Notes under the pieces: model-generated
Database searches by the model: none
Told to the model about the DNA's origin: nothing
Seen by the model: only the letters and a program-made list of their open reading frames with translations
Part shown: in pieces, positions 7,949 through 15,518 of the stretch
Numbering within the stretch: position 1 is the stretch's first letter
Layout of the letters: each line of letters begins with the position of its first letter
Assembly (NCBI GenBank): GCA_020853705.1
Contig: JADYYK010000168.1
Location: 1-33,394, forward strand
Length of the DNA stretch: 33,394 nt
Source of the DNA: Deltaproteobacteria bacterium
GTDB lineage: Bacteria; Myxococcota_A; Polyangia; Haliangiales; JADYYK01
Direction: 5' to 3'
Position numbers and translations under genes: made by a program

Positions 7949-8613
7949 CGCCGCGCGCCGCGGTACCGCGTGCCGAACACGGCGTCACAGATCGGGAACG
8001 TGATGTTGAAGTTCCAGCGCTGCATCAGCCCCAGATCATGATGGGCCTGGTGGTGCCGCCTGAGCGCGCGCAGCATCGGCAGCCGCGCCAGCCAGGCCCG
8101 CTCCGGCAGGTGGTAGCTCCAGTGCAGCCACTCGTAGCTGATGAAGTAGCCCATCGCGGTGGCCAGGTACAGGTAGCCCACGTTGCGCCCCAGCAGCGCC
8201 GCCAGCCCGAGCCCGATGGGCGTCGCCAGCACGCCCAGGAAGAACACGATCAAGATCGGCGGAAACAGCATGATCTTGTAGTCACGCGCGCTGTCACACG
8301 CCATCGCCTCGTGGGTGAAGAAGTGGTGATGCTCCACGGTGTGGCGCTGGAAGATCGCCCCCAGGCCGCGCCGTCGATGGTGCATCGGCCCGCGGTGGCC
8401 GAGGTACTCGCCGAGGTTGGCCCACAGGAACGTGATCGGCACCGTGAGCAGCTCGACCCCGCGCACCTCGCGCAGCCGCGACAGCGCGAACCCGATGGCC
8501 GCCAGCGACAGCACGCTGACGAAGCCGAAGTGCGCCCAGCCGCTGTAGCGCGGGCTCCAGCGCGCCCGCAGCTCGGCGCGAAACGCGGTCACGCTGGCAG
8601 GCGCCTGCTCCAC
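7945..8613 (-). CDS. Fatty acid hydroxylase / sterol desaturase family membrane protein
   Basis: The 222-residue protein has the His clusters of this di-iron membrane family: H73RGPMHH79, H91TVEHHH97 followed by H101, H164WSYH168 and H187HQAHH192. Hydrophobic segments lie around residues 32-44, 52-66, 116-140 and 145-162. Members add hydroxyl groups or double bonds to lipids, using oxygen and two irons held by the histidines; the substrate here cannot be told. The start is a GTG at 8613 with no clear ribosome binding site. It lies 63 bp downstream of the barrel protein gene on the same strand, so co-transcription is possible. Confidence 0.88.
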   Translation of the reverse strand: MEQAPASVTAFRAELRARWSPRYSGWAHFGFVSVLSLAAIGFALSRLREVRGVELLTVPITFLWANLGEYLGHRGPMHHRRRGLGAIFQRHTVEHHHFFTHEAMACDSARDYKIMLFPPILIVFFLGVLATPIGLGLAALLGRNVGYLYLATAMGYFISYEWLHWSYHLPERAWLARLPMLRALRRHHQAHHDLGLMQRWNFNITFPICDAVFGTRYRGARR

Positions 8614-8676
8614 GACGGAAAAGTATGACAGCAGCCACGCCGGGGTGCGCCAGCGCCCCCAACACAGGCGCCATTC

Positions 8677-9474
8677 TCAGCGGAAGCTGACGCCCAGGGT
8701 CAGGTTGCCGAGGAAGCCCGCGCGACCGCTGGCGGGCGCCGTCGCCGCCGCCGGCGTGTTGTCGGTCGCGTACACGATGGCGCCGGCGGTCGCGCGCACG
8801 GTGACGTTGCGCGCGGGCGCCAGCAGCACCGTCGGCCCGGCCACGAGCCGCGCGCCACCCTCGGCCTCCTCCTCCTCCACGAAGCCCTCGAGGTCGGCGC
8901 CCGCCAGCTCGAGGCCGGCGCGCACGCCCTCGGCGACCCGTGTCGACGCCGCCAGGCTGATGCTGACATCGACCGGCTCGCGCGTGAACCGGCTGTCGTC
9001 GGGGTGAAACTCGAAGTTGCCCGCCGCCACCAGGTCGTAGCGCCCGGCGCGGAGCCCCAGCACGATGCGCGCGGTCGGCACGTGGCGCTCGACATAGTCA
9101 CGCGTGTAGCCAACGCCCACCCGCAGGTCGACGCCGCGTCGCGCCCGCTCCAGCACCTGCACCAGCACCTCGGTGAACAGCCCCTCACCCTGGCGCTCGC
9201 CGCGGCCGTCGACCGCCACCCCGCCGGCCGCGCGGAGGGTCAGCCAGCGGTTGACGCCGACCTCGACCGCGACGCGCTCCTCCACCGAGCTGTCCCCGAA
9301 GATCCGCGTGGTGCGCGCTCCGAAGCTGGCGTCGGCCTCGACGCGCACCCGCCCCGCCGGCGGCGTGCCCGACGGCGTCGCCATCAGGTAGGGCTCGAAC
9401 GCCGTCAGATCGATGGTCTCGGCGCGCGCCGACGTCCCCAGCGCGACCACCACGATAGCGGCTAGCCACCTCAT
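8677..9474 (-). CDS. Putative outer-membrane beta-barrel protein
   Basis: The 265-residue product starts with a signal peptide (MRWLAAIVVVALGTSARA, cleavage likely after ARA). The rest alternates polar and hydrophobic residues in strands of 8-10, such as VAVEVGVNRWLTLRAAGGV, VDLRVGVGYTRDY and RNVTVRATAGAIVYA, and ends LTLGVSFR, close to a typical barrel end. An acidic loop EEEEAEGG lies at about residues 201-208. I do not recognise a named family. Its ATG follows a 7-bp inverted repeat by 2 bp and has no Shine-Dalgarno sequence. Confidence 0.8.
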   Translation of the reverse strand: MRWLAAIVVVALGTSARAETIDLTAFEPYLMATPSGTPPAGRVRVEADASFGARTTRIFGDSSVEERVAVEVGVNRWLTLRAAGGVAVDGRGERQGEGLFTEVLVQVLERARRGVDLRVGVGYTRDYVERHVPTARIVLGLRAGRYDLVAAGNFEFHPDDSRFTREPVDVSISLAASTRVAEGVRAGLELAGADLEGFVEEEEAEGGARLVAGPTVLLAPARNVTVRATAGAIVYATDNTPAAATAPASGRAGFLGNLTLGVSFR

Positions 9475-9476
9475 CC

Positions 9477-9509
9477 ACGAAACCTAGCATGTGCGCGTGC
9501 CAGTTTCGT
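9477..9509 (-). promoter_or_regulatory. Perfect 7-bp inverted repeat just upstream of the barrel gene start
   Basis: ACGAAAC at 9477-9483 and GTTTCGT at 9503-9509 can pair across a 19-nt loop. On the minus-strand transcript the second arm ends 2 nt before the ATG at 9474. It could be a terminator for the upstream SDR gene, a hairpin affecting translation initiation, or an operator. There is no U-tract. Confidence 0.4.
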
Positions 9510-9529
9510 CGCGCGCCTGTCGCCTCGGC

Positions 9530-10258
9530 TCACAGCGGCCCGGGCAGCCCGGCCGCGCGCCCGCCATCCACCGGCACCACCAGCCCGGTCAGGTAGCTCG
9601 GGCCCGCGCACAGGAAGCGCACCACGTCGGCGACCTCCTCGGGCGTGCCCGCGCGCCCCTGCGGGATGCGCGCCAGCACGCGCTCGCGCTCGGCGTCCGT
9701 CATGCTGTCGGGGAACTCGGCCACCCCGGGCGCCACCCCGCACACGCGCACCGCCGGCGCCAGCTCGATGGCCAGCACCCGCGTCAGCATGTGCAGGCCC
9801 GCCTTCGACACGCAGTAGGCCGAATAGCCCGCCCAGGCGTGCTGCGCCGCGATGTCGAGGAGGTTGACGATGACGCCCGGCCGCCGCGCGCGCGCGAAGC
9901 CGCGACACAGCCGCCGCGGGGCATGCAGGTTCAGCGCGAGCATCGACTCCCACGCCGCGTCGTCGGTGTCCACGAACGGCCGCTTGCCGAAGTCGGCCGC
10001 GTTGTTGACCAGCACGTCCAGCGGCCCGGCCTCGGCCAGGAGGTGCTCGCACGCCTCGGCGTCACGCAGATCCGCGGTCAAGACGCGCGCCCCGCCGCCG
10101 ACCTCCTCGGCCAGCTGCTCCGCCGCCTCGGGCGAGCTGTGGTGATGAATGATCACGCGCGCCCCCGCGCTGGCCAGCTCGCGCGAGATCGCCCGCCCGA
10201 CCCGCCTCGCCCCGCCCGTCACCAGCGCCGTCTTGCCATCCAGCCGCAGCTCCGTCAC
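9530..10258 (-). CDS. Short-chain dehydrogenase, pteridine-reductase-like (PTR1/FolM type)
   Basis: The 242-residue protein has the Rossmann motif TGGARRVGRAI with the Arg typical of pteridine reductases, NNAADF, and a triad Asp135-Tyr148-Lys152 (NLLDIAAQ, then YCVSK). The usual SDR Ser is replaced by Asp, and the spacing 13 and 4 equals Asp181-Tyr194-Lys198 of Leishmania PTR1. Family knowledge therefore points to NADPH-dependent reduction of pterins or dihydrofolate (E. coli FolM makes tetrahydromonapterin). The start is GTG at 10258. FolE-like, FolB and RibA genes occur elsewhere in the window, consistent with pterin metabolism, but none is adjacent. A generic SDR with another substrate remains possible. 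Confidence 0.85.
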   Translation of the reverse strand: MTELRLDGKTALVTGGARRVGRAISRELASAGARVIIHHHSSPEAAEQLAEEVGGGARVLTADLRDAEACEHLLAEAGPLDVLVNNAADFGKRPFVDTDDAAWESMLALNLHAPRRLCRGFARARRPGVIVNLLDIAAQHAWAGYSAYCVSKAGLHMLTRVLAIELAPAVRVCGVAPGVAEFPDSMTDAERERVLARIPQGRAGTPEEVADVVRFLCAGPSYLTGLVVPVDGGRAAGLPGPL

Positions 10259-10293
10259 GCCGCCAGTATATGCCGCGCCTCAGCTGAGCTACC

Positions 10294-10848
10294 ATGACGC
10301 CGGTGGGCCGCTCGACCCGATGCCTGCACGCCGCCCTCGCCCTGACCGGGCTGGTGACGGCGTTCGTCGTGCAACCGGCGCTTCACCTGTTCCATCACCG
10401 CGAAGATCACGTCCATATTGATGGACAGATTGTCTATGTCTCGGGCTCGGCGCCTGCCCGCGGCGTGCCGCGAGCCCTGACCCGCCACACCCGCCCGGAC
10501 CGGCCCAGCCATCGTCACGGCTCGGGCGTCGGCCACGGCCATGGCCCCGGCCACAGCCACCTCGCCGCGCGCACCCTCCGTCACGACCACTCCCTCGATC
10601 ACGCGGGGGCGCACGACCACGACCACCCGGGCGCCCCTGGCCGCGACAGCCTCGCGCAGCACCGTCCCCACGGTGACGGCGGCCTGGTCCACTTCGTCTT
10701 CGCCCTCCACGCCAGCACGCCGCCGCGGCTGTCCCCGCCCTGCCAGCCCAGCGTCGACATCGCGGTCCCGCCCGAGCCCGCCAGCGCCGCCCTCACCAGC
10801 GTGCGTCGCCCGGCCCAGCCCCGGGGCCCGCCGCAGCGCTCCTGCTGA
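10294..10848 (+). CDS. His-rich exported or membrane-anchored protein, likely metal-binding
   Basis: The 184-residue product starts with a basic end and one hydrophobic segment (ALALTGLVTAFVVQPAL), a signal peptide or anchor. It is followed by many histidines: HLFHHREDHVHIDG at about residues 31-44, then HGSGVGHGHGPGHSHL and DHAGAHDHDHPG between about 70 and 115. The C-terminal part is Pro/Ala/Arg-rich and ends in Cys. No family is recognised. The gene is 63 bp upstream of a TonB-dependent receptor on the same strand; together they look like a metal uptake unit (zinc, nickel, cobalt or copper), with this protein binding metal in the periplasm. Function is inference from composition and context. 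Confidence 0.7.
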   Translation: MTPVGRSTRCLHAALALTGLVTAFVVQPALHLFHHREDHVHIDGQIVYVSGSAPARGVPRALTRHTRPDRPSHRHGSGVGHGHGPGHSHLAARTLRHDHSLDHAGAHDHDHPGAPGRDSLAQHRPHGDGGLVHFVFALHASTPPRLSPPCQPSVDIAVPPEPASAALTSVRRPAQPRGPPQRSC

Positions 10849-10900
10849 CCGACATCCACTGAAGCAGCACTGATCCCCGGCGCGGCCGTCCGCGCCCAGC

Positions 10901-10905
10901 AGGAG
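10901..10905 (+). promoter_or_regulatory. Ribosome binding site of the TonB-dependent receptor
   Basis: AGGAG at 10901-10905 lies 6 bp before the ATG at 10912. It fixes the start and gives a proper signal peptide. It is among the clearest Shine-Dalgarno sequences in the window. Confidence 0.7.
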
Positions 10906-10911
10906 AGATCC

Positions 10912-13107
10912 ATGCGCCGAGCCTCGTCCGGCGCGTTGGCGATCGCATATCTCGCGCTCGCGACGACGCCCTCGTTTGCCGATCCCGATGCCGCAGTCCC
11001 ATCACCATCACCATCACCATCACCATCACCATCACCATCGCCATCACCATCACCATCACCGTCACCATCACCATCACCATCACCCAGCTCCGACGACAGC
11101 TACTCCACCACCGTCTCCGCCCGCCGCCCGCTCACCGCCGCCTCCGCCGACTCCGTGCGCGCGCGCGACTTCCTGCTGCGCCCGCACAACCGCCCCGGTG
11201 ACATCCTCATGGTCACCCCCGGCCTGTTCGTCTTCCAGCACGCCGGCGGCGGCAAGGCGAACCAGTACTTTCTGCGCGGCTTCGACATCGACCACGGCAC
11301 CGATCTCGCCATCTCGGTCGACGGCGTCCCGGTCAACATGCTGTCGCACGGCCACGGCCAGGGCTATGCCGACCTGCACTTCGTCATCCCCGAGGTCATC
11401 GAGCGCATCGACCTCGTCAAGGGCCCCTACGACCCGCGCCACGGCGATCTCGCCACCGCGGGCGCCATCAACCTGGTCACCCGCAAGGAAGTCTCCGAGG
11501 GGTCGATCACCCTGTCAGGCGGCCGCTTCGACACCGCGCGCGCCCTGCTCATGGCCAGCCCGCACATCCAGGGCACCCGCAGCCTCCTGGCCGCCGAGCT
11601 GTACCGCACCGACGGCCCCTTCACCCACGGCGAGGATCTGCGCCGCTTCAACGTGTTCGCCAGCATCACGCGCCCGCTGTCCCCGCGCTCGGACGTCTCG
11701 GCCACCTTCATGAGCTACGGCGGCGGCTGGTTCGGCTCCGGCCAGCTGCCCGCGCGCGAGGTCGCCGCCGGACGCCTCGATCGCTTCGGCCACACCGAGC
11801 TCTACGAAGGCGGCAACTCCGCGCGCAGCTCCGCCTATGTGCGCTACAAGCTGCGCGAGCCCGGCAGCGAGCTCGACCTGCTCGCCTACGCGCTCGACTA
11901 CCGCCTGCGCCTGTACTCCAACTTCACCTTGTTCTCGGTCGATCCCGTGCACGGCGACGAGATCGAGCAGAACGACGTGCGCACCGTGCGCGGGGTGTCG
12001 GCGACCTACCGCCGCGTCGTCACCCGCTGCGGCCACAGCTTCGACACCAGCGCCGGCTTCAGCGTGCGCGCCGACAGCATCGACTCCGGGCTGCACAACG
12101 ACGTCGCCCGCGAGCGCCTCACCAGCGTCGTCGACGCCCACGTCGAGCAGGTCGGCATCGGCGTGTGGGCCGCCGAGGAGGTCACCCTGAACCGCTACCT
12201 GCGCGCCCTGGCCGGCCTGCGCGCCAACTACCTCGGCGCCGACGTCACCGACCGCCTGGAAGATCTCGCCAGCGAGGGCGATCCCACCTCGGGCGTGCGC
12301 AAGGGCACGCGCCTCAGCCCCAAGGCCTCGGTCATCGTCTCACCGGTGCCCGACAAGCTCGACGTCTTCCTGAACTTCGGCGTCGGCTTTCACTCCAACG
12401 ACGCGCGCGGCCTGGTCCGCCGCGGTGAGGCCCGCGGCACCCCGATGTCACCCGCCTACGGCTACGAGGTCGGCGTGCGCGGCAGGCCATCCCGCAAGCT
12501 CGACCTGGCCGCCGCCGGCTTCCTCATCGATCTCGACAGCGAGGTGGTCTGGGTCGGCGACGCCGGCACCACCGAGGCGTCCGGCGCCACCCGCCGCTAT
12601 GGCGTCGAGGCCGAGGCGCGCGCCACCATCTTGCCCTGGCTGTTTGCCGATCTCGACTTCACCGCCACCCACGCCGCCTTCACCGGCAACGCCGGCAACG
12701 CCAGCGCGGTCGCCCTGGCCCCGCGCCTGACCATCTCGGGCGGCATCTCGGCGCAGCATCGCTCCGGCCTCGCCGGCCGCATCGGCGCCGTGCACATCGG
12801 CGATCGCCCCGCCACCGAGGACGCGTTCCTGACCGCCGAGGGCTTCACCCGCCTGGACGCCAGCCTGTCCTACCGGCGCTCGCGCTGGCAGCTCGGCGTC
12901 ACCGCCGAGAACCTCACCAACACCAAGTGGCGCGAGGCCCAGTTCGCCACCGTGTCCCGCCTGCCCAGCGAGACCTCCGACGCCAGCTGCCCCGCCGGCA
13001 CTCGAGGCGCCAGCAACGACGATGGCTCCTTCGCCGGCTGCGAAGACGTCAACTTCACCCCCGGCGCACCCATCAACGTCCAGGTGGCCTTGACCGCGTA
13101 CTTCTGA
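10912..13107 (+). CDS. TonB-dependent outer-membrane receptor
   Basis: The 731-residue protein has a signal peptide (cleavage after about residue 23, TPSFA), a Ser-Pro dipeptide tract at residues 30-58, a TonB-box-like STTVSA, a plug domain at about 95-190 (GDILMVTPGLFVFQHAGGG, FLRGFDIDHGTDLAISVDGV, INLVTRK) and then a beta-barrel. The barrel includes the typical late motif GFTRLDASLSYR and LGVTAENLTNTKW, and ends in Phe (VALTAYF). Such receptors import iron complexes, other metals, vitamins or glycans using the proton-motive force through TonB. A His-Gly-His segment in the plug (MLSHGHGQGYADLHF) and the His-rich upstream gene suggest a metal substrate. Two Cys near the end (SCPAG and FAGC) may form a disulfide in a late loop. 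Confidence 0.95.
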   Translation: MRRASSGALAIAYLALATTPSFADPDAAVPSPSPSPSPSPSPSPSPSPSPSPSPSPSPSSDDSYSTTVSARRPLTAASADSVRARDFLLRPHNRPGDILMVTPGLFVFQHAGGGKANQYFLRGFDIDHGTDLAISVDGVPVNMLSHGHGQGYADLHFVIPEVIERIDLVKGPYDPRHGDLATAGAINLVTRKEVSEGSITLSGGRFDTARALLMASPHIQGTRSLLAAELYRTDGPFTHGEDLRRFNVFASITRPLSPRSDVSATFMSYGGGWFGSGQLPAREVAAGRLDRFGHTELYEGGNSARSSAYVRYKLREPGSELDLLAYALDYRLRLYSNFTLFSVDPVHGDEIEQNDVRTVRGVSATYRRVVTRCGHSFDTSAGFSVRADSIDSGLHNDVARERLTSVVDAHVEQVGIGVWAAEEVTLNRYLRALAGLRANYLGADVTDRLEDLASEGDPTSGVRKGTRLSPKASVIVSPVPDKLDVFLNFGVGFHSNDARGLVRRGEARGTPMSPAYGYEVGVRGRPSRKLDLAAAGFLIDLDSEVVWVGDAGTTEASGATRRYGVEAEARATILPWLFADLDFTATHAAFTGNAGNASAVALAPRLTISGGISAQHRSGLAGRIGAVHIGDRPATEDAFLTAEGFTRLDASLSYRRSRWQLGVTAENLTNTKWREAQFATVSRLPSETSDASCPAGTRGASNDDGSFAGCEDVNFTPGAPINVQVALTAYF
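11000..11083 (+). repeat. CATCAC hexanucleotide microsatellite (14 units) inside the TonB receptor gene
   Basis: Fourteen 6-bp units run from 11000 to 11083. Twelve are CATCAC, unit 7 is CATCGC and unit 11 is CGTCAC. In the receptor frame they read Ser-Pro repeats; in the next frame they read as a run of histidines. Unit number can change without a frameshift, so linker length may vary between strains. Confidence 0.95.
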
Positions 13108-13192
13108 CCCATCCCGCACCACCTCGCGCCCCCTGCGGTCTGCTATGTTCAGCCCGCTGGGAGGCGCAACCCCGCGCCAGCGTACCAGTATC

Positions 13193-13246
13193 ATGGCCCT
13201 CGTCGAGGAACAGCAGGCCCCCGCGGAGGGCGAAGCATCGCCGTGA
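13193..13246 (+). CDS. Possible 17-codon leader ORF coupled to the following lipoprotein
   Basis: ATG at 13193 opens a short frame, MALVEEQQAPAEGEASP, whose TGA (13244-13246) overlaps the GTG start of the next gene as GTGA. A GGAGGG at 13225-13230 lies inside it. It may be chance, or a small leader peptide giving translational coupling. Confidence 0.2.
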   Translation: MALVEEQQAPAEGEASP

Positions 13247-13857
13247 AGCGCGCGGCTGCGCTGGCGCTGCTGCTGGTCGCGTGCGCCGGGGCGCGCAAGG
13301 ACAAGGGCGAACGGCCGACCGACGGCGCGCGGCTGGGCAGCGGCAGCGGCGCGGGCACCGGCCTCAGCCCGACGCTGGCCGCCGACGCCGCTCTCGCCAC
13401 GGCTGCGGCCGGGGATGCCGGCGCCGCGGCCGGGAGGACCGACATGATGACGACCCTGAAGAGTGCCTGCGAACTGCTGAGCAGGAAGACGTTGACCGTC
13501 AGCGAGGCCGTCGCCGGCGTCGGCACGCTGGAGCGCGATCTCGGCGGCCGGCTGCAGGTCATCGTGAAGCCGCATGACCCGGCGTTCGCCAAGGCCCAGG
13601 TGACCCGCCTGCCCGAGGGCGATACGCCCGCGGGGATCGACTTCGAGGTCGCGACACCCGGCGCGCTCACCGTGGCCGCGCTGGGCGTCGAGTTCGGCGC
13701 CTACAAGGAGCCGCCGCGCATCCACCCCGACTCACCCTACAAGGTGATCTTCAAGGCCGGCCCCGGCTGTTCGGTCGTGGCGGTGGTGCAGCGCGGCGCC
13801 AAGGGCGTCGCGGATGGCGTGGTGCCACGGCTGACCCTGCGCCGCGACGTCCTGTAG
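13243..13857 (+). CDS. Lipoprotein of unknown function
   Basis: The GTG at 13243 follows GGAGGG at 13225-13230 by 12 bp. The 204-residue product has a short signal peptide and lipobox (LLLVACAG, Cys14), a Gly/Ser/Ala-rich linker up to about residue 65, and a compact domain starting TDMMTTLKSACELLSRKTLTV. The domain has conserved-looking segments LQVIVKPHDPAF, AALGVEFG and YKVIFKAGPGCSVVAVVQR. I do not recognise the family. It stands between the TonB receptor and the TrpD2-like gene on the same strand with gaps of 135 and 78 bp. Confidence 0.8.
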   Translation: MKRAAALALLLVACAGARKDKGERPTDGARLGSGSGAGTGLSPTLAADAALATAAAGDAGAAAGRTDMMTTLKSACELLSRKTLTVSEAVAGVGTLERDLGGRLQVIVKPHDPAFAKAQVTRLPEGDTPAGIDFEVATPGALTVAALGVEFGAYKEPPRIHPDSPYKVIFKAGPGCSVVAVVQRGAKGVADGVVPRLTLRRDVL

Positions 13858-13935
13858 CCGCCCGTCCGGCGGCATTTCACGGCGTCCTCCGCGCCTCACT
13901 TGCCTTCCCCGGCCGCCTGGGGGCAAGCTCGCCGG

Positions 13936-15012
13936 GTGGCGGTCACCCTTCCGACTCTGATCCATGCCATCGGCGCGGGCGCCAAGCGGGCCCGCAACCT
14001 CACCCGCGAAGAGGCGCTGGTCGTCGCGCGCGCCGTCGTCAGCGGCAGCGCCGAGCCGGTCCAGGTCGGCGCCATCTTGCTCAGCTTCCGCATCAAGGGC
14101 GAGACCGCCGAGGAGATCGCCGCCTTCGTGCAGGCCCTGGCCGAGGGCACCGTCCCGGCCGCGGCCACCGCGCTGGCGCAGCTCGGGCGCGCCCAGGGCG
14201 CTCCGCCCGGCCTCGACGTCGACTGTCACGGTGACGGCCACGAGGGCCGCCCCGCGCTGATCCTGGCCTCCGCCTGCGTCGCCGCCGCCGCCGGCGCGCG
14301 CATCCTCTTGCGTGTGCACCTGGGCTCACGCCACTCGGTGGCCGGCCTGGGTCGCATCGCCGAGACCATGGGCGTCGGCCCCGCGCGCGACGCCACCCAC
14401 GCGGTGGCCACCATGACCGCGGGCGCGCCCGCGCTGCTCGACGTCGAGTCCTACAACCCGCGCCTGGGCTGGCTGCTGTCGCTGCGCGACCAGCTCGGCG
14501 TGCGCAGCGTCGTCCACACCGCGGCCAAGCTGCTCGACCCGGGCGGCTTCGGCTGCCACCTGGTGGGGATCTTCCACGCCCCGTTCCACGATCCCGTGGC
14601 CGGCGCGCTGACCCTGCTGGGCTCGCGCCGCGCCCTCATCGTGCGCGCCCCCGGCGGCCTGCCCGAGCCGTCACCCGACAAGCTGACCCCATGCGGCATC
14701 CAGTCGCAGAGCGAGGCCCCACGCCTCATCGACGTGCCCGGCCTGGCGCTGCACAACCAGGCCTCGCGCGACGGCGGCGCGCTGCCCGCGATCCAGAGCC
14801 TCGACGACGCCGCGCTGCTCGCGCTCGACGCCATCGAGCGCAACGTCGCCGGGCCGATCCGCCACACCATCCTGGTCGGCGCCGCCACCATGCTGGTCGC
14901 CGCCGGCATCGAGCCCGACTTCGAGCCCGCCACCACACGTGCCCGCGCCGTGCTCGATCGTGGCGCGGCGCGTCGCGTGCTGTCGACCTGGCGCGAGTTT
15001 TCTACCCGCTAG
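13936..15012 (+). CDS. TrpD2/YbiB-like protein (anthranilate phosphoribosyltransferase fold)
   Basis: The 358-residue protein has an N-terminal helical domain (LTREEALVVARAVVSGSAEP, QVGAILLSFRIKGETAEEIAAFVQAL) followed by a nucleoside-phosphorylase/TrpD-type domain (PALILASACVAAAAGARILL, SRHSVAGLGRIAETMGV). The GTGGD phosphoribosyl-diphosphate-binding loop of true TrpD is replaced by DCHGDGHEG, as in the YbiB/TrpD2 group, whose E. coli member binds nucleic acid and is linked to the SOS response. So an anthranilate transferase role is unlikely. The GTG at 13936 is chosen because family similarity starts close after it; a TTG at 13900 is an alternative. It is the first gene of a co-directional run to 18354. 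Confidence 0.85.
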   Translation: MAVTLPTLIHAIGAGAKRARNLTREEALVVARAVVSGSAEPVQVGAILLSFRIKGETAEEIAAFVQALAEGTVPAAATALAQLGRAQGAPPGLDVDCHGDGHEGRPALILASACVAAAAGARILLRVHLGSRHSVAGLGRIAETMGVGPARDATHAVATMTAGAPALLDVESYNPRLGWLLSLRDQLGVRSVVHTAAKLLDPGGFGCHLVGIFHAPFHDPVAGALTLLGSRRALIVRAPGGLPEPSPDKLTPCGIQSQSEAPRLIDVPGLALHNQASRDGGALPAIQSLDDAALLALDAIERNVAGPIRHTILVGAATMLVAAGIEPDFEPATTRARAVLDRGAARRVLSTWREFSTR

Positions 15013-15044
15013 CTCTCCCGGGCTGTGCTATGCCCCGACTCATC

Positions 15045-15515
15045 ATGGCTCGCTACTATGACGTCGAGGAAGCCAACGCCCACGTGCCCGAGCTGGCCGA
15101 GATCTTCGGTCGCGTGATGCAGTTCCGCGTGCAGCTCAAGCGCCTGTACCAGCGCCTGGACGCCGCCGGCCACGCCCCCAGCACCGACAACGTCGACGAG
15201 CCGCTGCCCTCCGGCGTGTCGGCCACTGTGATCCGCGATCGCAGCGTGTTCCGCGCCCTGGTCGAGTCGGTGTCCGACGCCCTGCGCGAGGTCGAGGCTC
15301 TGGGCGCCGAGGTCAAGGACGTCGAGACCGGCCTGTGTGACTTCCTGGCCAGCCGCGACGGCCGCGACGTCCTGCTGTGCTGGAAGTACGGTGAGGCCGC
15401 CATCACGCACTGGCACGACCTCGAGACCGGCTTCGCCGGCCGCCGCGCCATCACCGACGACGACCGGCGCAGCATCGCCACGCGCGGGCGCGCTGCGGCG
15501 CGGTCTGGCGTCTGA
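15045..15515 (+). CDS. DUF2203 family protein
   Basis: The 156-residue protein opens YYDVEEANAHVPEL and has GAEVKDVETGLCDFLA, DVLLCWKYGE and a WHDLETGFAGRR segment. These are the features of DUF2203, a small widespread family of unknown function in which the Cys-Trp-Lys and Trp-His-Asp segments are typical. An ATG at 15030 would add MPRLI; either start is possible, and neither has a clear ribosome binding site. The stop is 3 bp before the folE-like start, so the two are probably translated together. Confidence 0.85.
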   Translation: MARYYDVEEANAHVPELAEIFGRVMQFRVQLKRLYQRLDAAGHAPSTDNVDEPLPSGVSATVIRDRSVFRALVESVSDALREVEALGAEVKDVETGLCDFLASRDGRDVLLCWKYGEAAITHWHDLETGFAGRRAITDDDRRSIATRGRAAARSGV

Positions 15516-15518
15516 CCC

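Noticed and set aside
10976..11713. Frame starting with a poly-His run inside the TonB receptor gene
   Set aside because: It lies inside the receptor signal peptide and plug coding region and turns into Ala/Arg/Ser-rich nonsense after the repeat; the receptor frame is the real one.
13936..15012. Call as anthranilate phosphoribosyltransferase (trpD)
   Set aside because: The GTGGD phosphate-binding loop is missing and no trp genes are near; the YbiB/TrpD2 group fits better.
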